A stretch of 64,000 nucleotides of DNA. It comes from an uncultured Nitrospira sp. (GTDB lineage Bacteria > Nitrospirota > Nitrospiria > Nitrospirales > Nitrospiraceae). A model generated the notes under the pieces. That model ran no database searches. It had not been told where the DNA came from and worked only from the letters and a program-made list of their open reading frames with translations. The stretch lies in assembly GCA_902500825.1 (NCBI GenBank), contig CABVRX010000002.1, positions 148,453 through 212,452 of the forward strand. Direction: 5' to 3'. Numbering within the stretch: position 1 is the stretch's first letter; every line of letters starts with the position of its first letter. Shown in pieces: positions 16,589 through 24,623 of the stretch. The position numbers were made by a program, and so were the translations under genes.

Positions 16589-17626
16589 GTGTAAAAGACG
16601 AAGGATGTAAGCTGGTCGTTGCTGAGACGAACCATTCTCCACTGAAGGAGGCTTACACCCATGACGACGCTAGCACCATGGACCGAACAGTGGCGACACT
16701 TTCAGACGGAGATCAGGGAGCAGTTCTGGAGCGAGCTGGCCCAGCAGACGCGGCAGAGTTGGCAAGACTTTCTGGGTCGGCTCTCGATCGAAGCCCGAGA
16801 TCGCTATCTGGGGCGTACGCGAGTATGAGCGCAGTCCGGCCCGGACCGATGCCCGCAACGGCTTTTATGAGCGCGACCTCGTAACTCGGCTGAGCACCTG
16901 GAAGATCCGGGTGACCGAAGCCCTCTTGTTGATCCGCGAAGCGTTCTTACGCGGGCGGTGGGTCGCGTGGTGGCCTTGCTCACCGAGGCCCCCGTCAGTG
17001 CGCAGACGGTCTCGCAGCTGACGCGAGACTTGGATCAGGCCGTGGCCCAGTTTCATCAAGGACTGCTTCCGGACGACTGGCGGTATCTGTTTCTCGATGG
17101 GGTCAGCTTACGAGTGCGGCGACCGAGAGGCCGTACGCGCGTGCAGTTGCTCGCCTTTACCCGCAGCACGGGGGAGAGTCAGGTGGCGGGGGAGGGCCTG
17201 CTCAACGAGCTGTATCGGCGCGGCCTTGAAGGCCACCAGCTCCAGCTGATCGTGGCCGATGGGTGTCCTGGGTTAGCGGTCGCGGTACAGACGGTCTATC
17301 CCAGCGTGGCATATCAGTGCTGTTGGGTCCACAAGCTCCGTAATCTGTTGAGCGGTGCCCGGCGGTGAGCCGGGCCGAGGCGGAACACGTATCCGCAGCT
17401 CGTGTCGCGGTTGCTGCGGGACCTGCCGGAGTTGTCCAGTGTCCACGAGCGCTCTGGCGCAAGCTGCGGACGACGAATGTGATCGAACGCTGTTCCGTGG
17501 AAGTGTGTCGGCGGACGCGGCCCATGGTCTGTTTCGTGAGTGCATAGAGTGTCGAGCGGATTATTTTCTCCATCTTTAACCGGTTTAGCTTGGAACGGAG
17601 TCAGCGTGTCCTTCGGCAATTTACAC
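16589..17626 (+). mobile_element. Degenerate IS256-family element
   Basis: Imperfect terminal repeats are visible: GTGTAAAAGACGAAGGATGT at the left and, reversed, GTGTAAATTGCCGAAGGACA at the right. The enclosed transposase is broken in several places and lacks internal segments. The element is no longer mobile by itself. Confidence 0.65.
16662..17579 (+). pseudogene. IS256/Mutator-type transposase remnant
   Basis: Fragments of one transposase occur in order but in different frames. ATG 16662, after GAAGGAGG, starts an N-terminal piece (FLGRLSIEARDRYLGR). Next comes a shifted piece with NGFYERDLVT. The frame 16958-17368 holds the core with YLFLDGVSLRVRR and LIVADGCPGLAVAVQTVYP followed by CCWVHKLRNLL. 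The tail LWRKLRTTNVIERC and SVERIIFSIFNRF ends it. The segment between HKLRNLL and LWRKLR, normally about 100 residues, is mostly gone. Family assignment rests on the DGxxLRVR, ADG and TTNVIER motifs. Confidence 0.75.
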
Positions 17627-17733
17627 AAGCAGCTTGACACCACCACCACGTCTGCTTCATTGACAGTGCTCGCCGGTGGCCGTTATCATGCCCAACAAGG
17701 TCTCGTCCAATCCTCCTTCAGTCACACCAAGGT

Positions 17734-17809
17734 GCCGGCGTAGCTCAGTTGGTAGAGCAGCGGTTTCGTAAACCGCAGGTCGCCCGTTCAATCCGGGTCG
17801 CCGGCTCCA
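17734..17809 (+). tRNA. tRNA-Thr (anticodon CGT)
   Basis: A full cloverleaf can be drawn. The acceptor stem pairs GCCGGCG with CGCCGGC. The D arm contains GCTCAGTTGGTAGAGC, and the anticodon stem GCGGT/ACCGC encloses the loop TTCGTAA with anticodon CGT. The T arm is GCCCG TTCAATC CGGGT. The 3' CCA is encoded. It stands alone, downstream of the IS256 remnant and upstream of a gene-poor stretch. Confidence 0.95.
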
Positions 17810-18460
17810 CGTTTCTCCACGGAATTTCAGGCGGTTTCAGAATAGTTTCGGTCGCGGACAACCTTCCCACTGCGACTATTTCTGGCGTTTTGCTTCACAA
17901 TCCTTGGTGTGTGCTTTTACCTGACTCTCACAGGACTCTATTTTCCTTACCTTCTCGCCGTTCAGATACTCACTGAGGGAAGGAAGCTGCCGCCTCATAG
18001 CCCGACACAGAAACGATCTTTTTCGAGGCGCTAGCCCCATGCTTCGTGTAGGCGCGTTTCGGCTTCTTGGTCGGTTCCGGCTCGGTTATGTTGGTAGCTT
18101 CGTGATAGCAGTCACTTCTATCCTAATGAGGCGTCGCGCGAATTTGTGAGACAGCAAACTCACAAATCACAGGTCAACATCTTATTAATGTCTATCTGCC
18201 CGCCCATACCCCATCAGCGAAGTATCTTGTTTTTTGGGCTGTCCAGTGCAGTTTCCGTAGAGACATAATAGGTCATCTTCTACGTGCGGCACCACAAATT
18301 ACACTCATTTCATAATATTATTTGACATTCTTTTGCTCCGTTGTACTGTGTAAGAGGTTCTTTTGGCCTTATGCGATGCCTCGTCTCATAACCCATTCTT
18401 AACTTAGCAGGCAATGTTACTCACATTTTGATCTTACGCATAGCGAAGGAGGGGGAAAGA
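17810..18460. other. Gene-poor stretch after tRNA-Thr
   Basis: About 650 bases with no frame I would accept as a gene. It becomes AT-rich between 18150 and 18430, unlike its neighbours, which fits foreign or decayed DNA next to a tRNA. The last 15 bases hold the ribosome site of the lipoprotein gene at 18461. Confidence 0.5.
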
Positions 18461-18865
18461 ATGCGCAGACCAAACCTGTTTGTCACGTGCCTGCTTATTT
18501 TGAACTTATCGGGGTGTTCCGTGCTAATGGTAGCCAGTCGCGAGTCTAAACGAGGTGATATTAATGTCATTCAAGTTGGTGTTCAACGATCCGTGGTGAT
18601 CGCCACACTCGGCGAGCCTGACAGCTACTATACCCCTGAAGGTGGAGGATACGATGACCGGTACAAATTAGATCCTGATGCCCATCATTGGGCCGTCAAA
18701 CTCCTCACAGGGATATTCTACCTGGCAGGTGATTTTTTTACGTTTTGCTTGACGGAAATTCTCTTTACCCCGCTTGAGATCGCAGCCAAAGACAGATTGG
18801 TAATCTACCATCTCACATACGAGGCAGATGGAAAACTATCAGCGATTGAGAAGATCAAGCCATGA
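18461..18865 (+). CDS. Small lipoprotein of unknown function
   Basis: 134 residues. The signal sequence MRRPNLFVTCLLILNLSGC ends in a lipobox (LSGC, C19). The mature part contains a VQRSVVIATLGEPDSY segment, which resembles the start of SmpA/BamE-like small lipoproteins (a turn with xLGxPxx). A hydrophobic stretch (about 85-105) follows, then a basic tail. ATG 18461 was chosen over an earlier ATG at 18428 because AGGAGGGGG lies eight bases upstream and because the lipobox then falls at the normal distance. Base composition is more AT-rich than the catabolic cluster. Confidence 0.75.
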   Translation: MRRPNLFVTCLLILNLSGCSVLMVASRESKRGDINVIQVGVQRSVVIATLGEPDSYYTPEGGGYDDRYKLDPDAHHWAVKLLTGIFYLAGDFFTFCLTEILFTPLEIAAKDRLVIYHLTYEADGKLSAIEKIKP

Positions 18866-19419
18866 AGCGACTCATTCCCGGCTGAGGAATCGCGATGCAT
18901 GATTCTCCGGCTATTTCCCAGGGCAGCGTGTAATATCTGTTGTGATGTGGTGCCGACTTATTGCCAAAACACCATGACCTACCATGATCCATGATGCGTT
19001 GAGGGGGTCGCAAATCTTCACCCTTCGCTGATGACTGCTCTTGCTGAGTGTCCTGAGGTCGGGTTTCGTCAGGACTCTTAGTCGGCGGGCTCAGCTCAGA
19101 ATTATTTTGGCCACTTCCTGCTACCACGCTGCTACCAGGATAGGACAAACCAGCCCCATCGGCACCAATCGTGACGGTGTCCTGAGTTGTGGTTTCTTGT
19201 ATGCTTACGTTGCCTGAGATTGGGCTAGGATATAATTCCTAAACTGCAGGTCGTCCGTCTGCAATATCAAAGAATAATACACACGACTCAGCATGTGTTG
19301 GATGCTTGGTGGGTTCTAAAGACACGCACGCATCACGTAGCATGTGGTTCGTGTTGCGTGGTTGAGACGCACGCAAGACTAACCCCCGGGAAGTAATGTG
19401 CTCATGAGGACCGCTAAGC
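18866..19419. other. Gene-poor stretch with tRNA-like remnant
   Basis: No convincing gene. A 97-codon frame on the - strand (18855-19148) lacks a ribosome site and overlaps the lipoprotein end. The only structured feature seen is the degenerate copy of the tRNA-Thr 3' half at 19240-19265. Confidence 0.5.
19240..19265 (+). repeat. Degenerate copy of tRNA-Thr 3' half (possible attachment-site scar)
   Basis: TAAACTGCAGGTCGTCCGTC followed by TGCAAT matches the tRNA segment at 17769-17792 (TAAACCGCAGGTCGCCCGTT, then CAAT) with a few substitutions and a two-base insertion. The tRNA copy covers the 3' side of the anticodon arm and the T arm, the region many integrases use. No integrase gene remains between the copies. 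Confidence 0.4.
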
Positions 19420-19794
19420 TCACACGTACATTGGCCGATCGTCGCTAAGAGTTACCCAGCCGCGAATGATCCGGTACACGAGCCAGAGTCCGACCAGAGT
19501 GATCGGCAGCCACATGAAGAGGAGGCCGATCCCAAGCGTCACGATGATGAAGGCCACGCAGAGGGAGATCCAGAGTAGTCCGAACCAGAACGTTCGGATC
19601 TGCCAGCGAAAGTGTGATTCAAGCCAGGTGCCACGAGCCTCGCTCCGCTTGATGTAGTTCAGAATGACCGCGATGATTGAAGGCCAGCCGGTGAGGAATG
19701 CGCCGACCAACGTGGCAGTGCCGATGATGCCGGTAAGCAAGCTGAATGCGTGTAGGGCATATACGACCTTTGTCCAGGTGATAAGTGAATCCAA
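19420..19794 (-). CDS. Small membrane protein, DUF4870-like
   Basis: 124 residues with three hydrophobic helices (about 8-47 as a broken pair, 67-104). The pattern of an N-terminal helix, the segment NYIKRSEARGTWLESHFRWQIRTFW, a helix pair and the ending YRIIRGWVTLSDDRPMY is characteristic of the DUF4870 family as I know it. Function unknown. It stands alone between two gene-poor stretches. Confidence 0.75.
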   Translation of the reverse strand: MDSLITWTKVVYALHAFSLLTGIIGTATLVGAFLTGWPSIIAVILNYIKRSEARGTWLESHFRWQIRTFWFGLLWISLCVAFIIVTLGIGLLFMWLPITLVGLWLVYRIIRGWVTLSDDRPMYV

Positions 19795-20185
19795 AAGTAT
19801 GCTCCAGTCTTACTTAATGTGGTGAGTGTTGTGTGTCTCAGGACCATACGTCCTAGAGACTGCAAAACGATGGCAATCCCTTCAGACGCCTTCCGAGCGG
19901 TTCAGCATATCCACCGTCTTTGGTCTAACGCAATACCACGAGCTAACTATCACGCACGATGTAGCACAAAACACACGGCGTGCGTAATGCAGGCCCACGA
20001 CAAGACTAAAACTCTTAGAATGACGATTTCTGCCACAGTTTACGGCGACGAGTTGTAGCAACTGGCCCCGGCGAGTCGTAAACAAGTGTACGGTCAAGAC
20101 TCGTTTTAGTCGGATTTACCGCGAGCAGCGGCGCTGAGAGTGATCGGCACCGTGCTTGCTCACGTATGTGCTGTGGGGGAGGCCG
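19795..20185. other. Intergenic stretch
   Basis: About 390 bases without a supportable gene, repeat or RNA. It should contain the promoter of the downstream Usp gene, whose ribosome site GGGGGAGG is at its right end. Confidence 0.5.
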
Positions 20186-20788
20186 ATGGGCGAGACGACG
20201 CTGTTCAATCAGATTTTGTTGCCGGTCGATTTTTCACCCTGTTCGAAGGAGGCGTTTCGGATCGGGTGCCGTCTTGCGCGCATGTCCGGGTCGGTCGTCG
20301 TCGTGCTGCATGTCATCGACACGAGCATAGTGGCTACGCTCCATCGTTTGGGGCTTTCCACGGTTCCGTCCGACGTCGCGACTCAACGCCGGCGTCTTCG
20401 GCATCACGCGCGGTCAAACCTTCGACGCCTCTTGGAATCCGGAGAAGCCAAGGGCGTGAATTGCACCAGACTCATTCTGGAAGGCGCCCCGTTTATGGAA
20501 ATTGCCAAGGTGGCTCGCACCCAGCCTATCGATCTGATTGTGATGGGCACCTACGGGGTTCGCGCAGGGAGCGTCGACAAACTATTCTTTGGAAGCACGG
20601 CGGAGAAAGTCGTGAGAACTGCAGGCTGTCCGGTCCTTACGGTGCCGCTACCGGCACTACTCAACGTACTCTCACCAGAGAGGGAAAATAGCGATGAGGA
20701 TAAACGGAATGTGGATGGGCGGCATGATGCTCGCGCTGATGGTAGGGTTGGGTGCATATACCGCCCGGCCCTTGTTCGGGAACAATGA
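20186..20788 (+). CDS. Universal stress protein (UspA family) with extended C-terminus
   Basis: A 200-residue protein with the Usp fold: an N-terminal strand ILLPVDFSPCSKEAF, a central segment LHVIDTS and the nucleotide-loop region MGTYGVRAGSVDKLFFGSTA, ending GCPVLTVPLP. Usp proteins of this type bind ATP or AMP and act in stress adaptation in the cytoplasm. After residue 160, where the family normally ends, about 40 hydrophilic residues follow that have no Usp character. They overlap the next gene by 95 bases, suggesting that an original stop was lost. ATG 20186 follows GGGGAGG. Confidence 0.82.
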   Translation: MGETTLFNQILLPVDFSPCSKEAFRIGCRLARMSGSVVVVLHVIDTSIVATLHRLGLSTVPSDVATQRRRLRHHARSNLRRLLESGEAKGVNCTRLILEGAPFMEIAKVARTQPIDLIVMGTYGVRAGSVDKLFFGSTAEKVVRTAGCPVLTVPLPALLNVLSPERENSDEDKRNVDGRHDARADGRVGCIYRPALVREQ

Positions 20789-21116
20789 GCAAGTCGTGGA
20801 GGTGACGATCAGAGATTTTCAGTTCGTCACCAAACAGCCGGTGTTGCGCATGGGATGGCCCACGATCATCCGTATTCGGAACGAGGACAAGGAGCGTCAT
20901 GATTTCGGGTCAACCATGTTCGAGGGGATCCCGGCCAAGATAGAGAGGGACGGCGTAATTGTCTATGGACGTGGCTTGAGCGGTGTCTATCTGGACGCGA
21001 AGCGCGACGCGACGATTCAATTCGAGATGTCACGTCCCGGACGGCATGAATTCCGGTGCTCGATCCATCCGAACATGAAGGGCGAGTTTCTCTTGCTCAA
21101 TGTGGAAGCGGTGTAG
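20694..21116 (+). CDS. Membrane-anchored cupredoxin-like copper protein
   Basis: 140 residues. An N-terminal signal or anchor helix (about 5-25) is followed by a cupredoxin beta-sandwich. Ligands of a type-1 copper site can be picked out: His in ERHDFGS, and Cys, His and Met in RCSIHPNMKGEF. It would be an electron carrier or copper-binding protein outside the cytoplasmic membrane. The start is supported by GAGAGGG before ATG 20694, although it lies inside the 3' end of the Usp frame. A cytochrome c gene of convergent orientation follows. Confidence 0.82.
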   Translation: MRINGMWMGGMMLALMVGLGAYTARPLFGNNEQVVEVTIRDFQFVTKQPVLRMGWPTIIRIRNEDKERHDFGSTMFEGIPAKIERDGVIVYGRGLSGVYLDAKRDATIQFEMSRPGRHEFRCSIHPNMKGEFLLLNVEAV

Positions 21117-21150
21117 CCGTGGAAGAGATGTGTTTCAGTTTCGAGTATGG

Positions 21151-21504
21151 TTACTTGGCGAGAGTTCGCACATACGTGAGTACATCGCGCGCGTCCTGCT
21201 GGGAGAGACGAATGTTCCATGAAGGCATGGTTGCCTTTCCCTGATGTATGGAACTGAGAAGGGCCGCATCCGACTTTTTTTGTATCGCCGGCGATGTAAG
21301 ATTTGCCGGATCTGCACCGAGAATCCGGTACCCATCTCCTTTTCCCTCGGAGCCATGACAACCGGCACAATGTCTAACGTAGATCTGTTTCCCCTTCGCC
21401 ATCCGATCTGATCCGGATTGAGAGGTTGCCTTTCCATCCACAGGCATGGATAGCGCGACTGCTGTCATCACTGTGAAAAAGACCACGAACCTGACCAGTC
21501 TCAT
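21151..21504 (-). CDS. Small periplasmic cytochrome c
   Basis: 117 residues: signal peptide (about 1-25), then a single-haem class I cytochrome c domain with HCAGCHG as haem motif and a likely distal Met in KATMPSWN. Small cytochromes of this kind shuttle electrons in the periplasm. It converges on the cupredoxin gene with 34 bases between stops, so the two are not co-transcribed. The start at 21504 places the hydrophobic signal at the N-terminus; a longer frame to 21606 would add 34 residues without signal character. Confidence 0.82.
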   Translation of the reverse strand: MRLVRFVVFFTVMTAVALSMPVDGKATSQSGSDRMAKGKQIYVRHCAGCHGSEGKGDGYRILGADPANLTSPAIQKKSDAALLSSIHQGKATMPSWNIRLSQQDARDVLTYVRTLAK

Positions 21505-21933
21505 TGCAGCACTCACGATTCTCGTGCAACCGAATCGCAGTGTTCTCTCCCAAAAAGCGATGGTGGTTTCGAATGTGTCGCTGGTACCTGGACACCGCGG
21601 CGGCACCGTATCAGGGGGTGATGGAAGATGTCGAGCGCAATGTTGTCAGCGAACGGTACCGAGAGTGCGGTCTCTGTTAAGTCAATGCAACGGCTTGGAT
21701 ATCATGTGGTTGAAGTGAGGTAGCAGGAAACGTCGCTATGACTGCGAACGAGAGTGATGACAAGATCCCCACCCTGAGGCAAAACGCCACGAAGATCCGC
21801 CTGGAACGATGGGATTTTTCGGATAACGCTTGGACTGATAAATAAAGAAGCATGGCATCCGGCTTGCTCGAACACGCCTATAGGACTTCTTCCTGGTGGA
21901 CTGATGAACCCTTGATCCGATCGGAGGTGGGAA
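21505..21933. other. Divergent intergenic stretch
   Basis: About 430 bases between the cytochrome c gene (leftward) and the alcohol dehydrogenase gene (rightward). I see no gene here. It must hold both promoters; GGAGG precedes the dehydrogenase start. Confidence 0.5.
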
Positions 21934-22998
21934 ATGGAAACCATGCGCGCGCACGTCTTTCAGGGTGTCGGACGTTCGAGTATTGAGCGTCTACCCATCC
22001 CGGTACCGGGACCGGGTGAGGCCTTGGTGCGGGTCACGCTGACGACGATCTGTGGAACGGATTTGCACATTGTGCGGGGTGAATATCCTGTTAAACCGGG
22101 CCTCATCATCGGGCACGAACCCGTCGGCGTCATCGCGGAACTTGGTGCCGGTGTCACCGGTTACGAGGTCGGTGACCGAGTGTTGATAGGGGCAATCACG
22201 CCGTGCGGCCAATGCCGTGCCTGCTTGTCCGGACACCTATCGCAGTGCGGCCATGGTGAAGGCTACGAGGCACTTGGCGGCTGGCGGCTCGGAAATACGA
22301 TCAATGGGGCACAGGCGGAATACCTGTTGGTCCCTTATGCCCAGGCTAATCTCACCAAGATTCCAGATGAGCTGAGTGACGAGCAAGTGGTCTTGCTGGC
22401 CGATATTGCATCGACCGGTTTCAGTGGAGCGGAATCGGGAGGCGTCCGCATCGGCGATGCGGTGGCCGTATTCGCACAGGGACCGATCGGGATTTGTGCC
22501 GCCATAGGCGCGAAGCTCATGGGCGCGTCTCTTGTGATCGGTATCGACGGGGACGACGCGCGTTTGCGAATGGCCAAGCGAATGGGAGTCGATATTGTGC
22601 TCGATTACCGAGCCCTGGACGTAGTTGCAGAAGTGAAGCGACACACGAGCGGCGGCGCGGATGTGGCCATCGAAGCCTTGGGTATCCAGGATACATTCGA
22701 GAAGGCGTTGCGGTGCTTACGCCCCGGCGGCACGTTATCGAGCTTGGGCGTCTATTCAGGCAAGTTGAACATTCCGTACGACGCATTTGCAGCCGGTATC
22801 GGCGACTACCGTATTGTCACGACCTTATGTCCAGGAGGGAAAGAACGGATGCGGCGTCTCATGGAGGTCATACGACAGAAACGCGTGGACTTAACCCCAC
22901 TTCTTACACACAGAGTTTCGCTCGATAATATTCATGAAGGCTACCGCATCTTCGGCGAGCGAATGGATGGTGTGATGAAAGTCGCAGTTGAGCCATGA
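21934..22998 (+). CDS. Zinc-dependent alcohol dehydrogenase (MDR family)
   Basis: 354 residues. Catalytic zinc ligands are in TICGTDLH and GHEPVG. The structural zinc lobe is complete (CGQCRACLSGHLSQC), and a Rossmann domain carries the nucleotide loop QGPIGICAAIGAKLMGA with an acidic residue after the second strand (GIDGDD), which favours NAD+. Overall it resembles the secondary alcohol (isopropanol) dehydrogenase group of medium-chain dehydrogenases, so a short-chain alcohol/ketone or aldehyde substrate is likely. GGAGG precedes ATG 21934. It is followed by the VIT-like gene after 50 bases. Confidence 0.88.
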   Translation: METMRAHVFQGVGRSSIERLPIPVPGPGEALVRVTLTTICGTDLHIVRGEYPVKPGLIIGHEPVGVIAELGAGVTGYEVGDRVLIGAITPCGQCRACLSGHLSQCGHGEGYEALGGWRLGNTINGAQAEYLLVPYAQANLTKIPDELSDEQVVLLADIASTGFSGAESGGVRIGDAVAVFAQGPIGICAAIGAKLMGASLVIGIDGDDARLRMAKRMGVDIVLDYRALDVVAEVKRHTSGGADVAIEALGIQDTFEKALRCLRPGGTLSSLGVYSGKLNIPYDAFAAGIGDYRIVTTLCPGGKERMRRLMEVIRQKRVDLTPLLTHRVSLDNIHEGYRIFGERMDGVMKVAVEP

Positions 22999-23048
22999 TC
23001 AAGGCTTGGTGAGTTAAATCATCAGTCAGGACCGGGTTCACGTTCGGT

Positions 23049-23489
23049 TTGACCTCCGGCGTGATTACCACCATTGGACTGATGGTGGGGCTGAACTCAG
23101 GCACGCATTCGAAAGCCGTTGTTCTCGGTAGGATTCTCAGCATTGCCATTGCGGATTCCCTGTCGAATGCTATGGGCATCCATCTTTCGGAAGAATCGAA
23201 GAACACCGGTTCGACCGTCCACGTTTGGGAGTCGACTATCGCGACTTTCATCGCCAAATTTGTCATCGCGTTGAGCTTCATCGTGCCGATACTCGTGGCT
23301 CCGCTTCCGATTGCAATTCTTGCGAGCGTCCTCTGGGGCCTTTCCCTGATCGCAGTCCTCAGTTTCTTTCTGGCGCGGACCCAAGGGATCGCATCCTGGA
23401 CGATGATTGCCGAGCATCTGTTCATCGTGTTGTGCGTGGTGATGCTCTCTTATTATGTCGGGAATTGGATAGAAGCGTGGAAGGAATAA
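23049..23489 (+). CDS. VIT1/CCC1-like membrane protein, N-terminus unclear
   Basis: The sequence LTSGVITTIGLMVGLNSGTH, with later AIADSLSNAMGIHLSEES and three to four further helices, matches small bacterial relatives of the VIT1/CCC1 iron and manganese transporter family. The only usable start codon is TTG 23049, but the family similarity extends upstream in the same frame (VRTGFTFG) back to a TGA at about 23010. So either an unusual start is used or the 5' end was damaged. Length with TTG is 146 residues, close to relatives that lack the vacuolar-type cytosolic domain. Confidence 0.65.
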   Translation: MTSGVITTIGLMVGLNSGTHSKAVVLGRILSIAIADSLSNAMGIHLSEESKNTGSTVHVWESTIATFIAKFVIALSFIVPILVAPLPIAILASVLWGLSLIAVLSFFLARTQGIASWTMIAEHLFIVLCVVMLSYYVGNWIEAWKE

Positions 23490-23554
23490 AAAGAGTGATG
23501 GACTCTAGACCTCTTGTTACAGCGCTTGCTTGACTCACACCATCAGGATTCACA

Positions 23555-24553
23555 TTAGTCGACCACCCGCACCACTACTTTCCCCATCGGACCTTGCGCC
23601 AATCGCGCGAATCCTTTTTTGACCTCCTCGAACGGGACGATACTGTCCACCAGTGGGCGGAGTCCGATCATTTCCAGCCGACTGACAATGTCTTTCCATG
23701 CAGCTTGGGCCGCCTGAGCTGTATAGTCTCCAACTGCGACGCCGCCCATGCGAATACGGTGGAACAGCAAGGTGGCTGTATTAAATTCCGATACAGTTCC
23801 TCCGCTCCTACCGACGATGCTGATCCGCCCGCCATAACCGAGAAGGGCAATGACGTGAGGTAAGAGTTCGCCACCGACGCAGTCGATAGCCAGATCCACT
23901 TTTTTCGGGCTGATCGCGCCCACTATGGACCGCACAAGGTTTCTATCCTCGGGGTCAAACACGAAATCAGCTCTGAGCGTCTTCAACTTGGCTCGCTTCT
24001 CTGCATCGCGAGATAAAGCCACCACGATCAAGCCCATCGATTTTCCTAGTAGGACTGATGCAACCCCGACTCCGCCTGATGCGCCGGTCACGAGAAGGAT
24101 GGATTTGTCCGGTGGAGGCGCAGGTGGATCGCTCCACTGTGTCAAGGCCTGCCAAGCGGTTAAGAAGACCAGCGGGGCACCTGCCATTTCTTCGAGGGAC
24201 CAGCCGGTGGGGGTTCGGACCAGACTTTCCACGGGCACGACGACTTTCTCGGCCAGCGTTCCCGGTGTTTCCACTCCTGTCTCGCAGCGCAGAATTCCGA
24301 CTGTCTCTCCCTCACGGATGTTGTCCACACGCGATCCTAAGATCTCGACATCGCCTATGCCATCACGCCCAAGAATATGCGGCAGGGTGGGTTTGGCCGG
24401 ATAGAGCCCCTGTGCCAGAAACGCATCAGCCGGATTGAGCGCGGCATACCTCACTTTGAGCAGTACCTCGGCCGGGCCTGGCTGAGGATCCGGTACCTCG
24501 CCAAGCCGCAACTGTTCAACTCCAGCATAAGAGTCCATCAACCAGGCGCGCAT
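23555..24553 (-). CDS. NAD(P)H:quinone oxidoreductase-like protein (zinc-free MDR)
   Basis: 332 residues of the medium-chain dehydrogenase superfamily without the zinc ligands of alcohol dehydrogenases. It has a GroES-like N-terminal domain (RYAALNPADAFLAQG) and a Rossmann domain with VTGASGGVGVASVLLGKSMG and an Arg after the second strand (LSRDAEKR), which suggests NADPH. Members reduce quinones or enoyl substrates, including 2-enoyl thioesters. As the last gene of the leftward acyl-CoA operon, an enoyl-reductase or quinone-reductase role is possible. It lies 70 bases after the acyl-CoA dehydrogenase stop. Confidence 0.82.
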   Translation of the reverse strand: MRAWLMDSYAGVEQLRLGEVPDPQPGPAEVLLKVRYAALNPADAFLAQGLYPAKPTLPHILGRDGIGDVEILGSRVDNIREGETVGILRCETGVETPGTLAEKVVVPVESLVRTPTGWSLEEMAGAPLVFLTAWQALTQWSDPPAPPPDKSILLVTGASGGVGVASVLLGKSMGLIVVALSRDAEKRAKLKTLRADFVFDPEDRNLVRSIVGAISPKKVDLAIDCVGGELLPHVIALLGYGGRISIVGRSGGTVSEFNTATLLFHRIRMGGVAVGDYTAQAAQAAWKDIVSRLEMIGLRPLVDSIVPFEEVKKGFARLAQGPMGKVVVRVVD

Positions 24554-24623
24554 AAGTTGTCTTTGTTTTGGTTCGCTTTACGATGGGTAACCGTGTCGAT
24601 GTTCCAGAAACGCCCCATTGGAA

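Noticed and set aside
17749-17976. A 75-codon + strand frame starting inside tRNA-Thr
   Set aside because: It begins within a well-formed tRNA gene; the tRNA explains the sequence and the rest has no coding features.
18855-19148. A 97-codon frame on the - strand next to the lipoprotein gene
   Set aside because: It overlaps the lipoprotein's 3' end, has no ribosome site and no recognisable domain or hydrophobic pattern.
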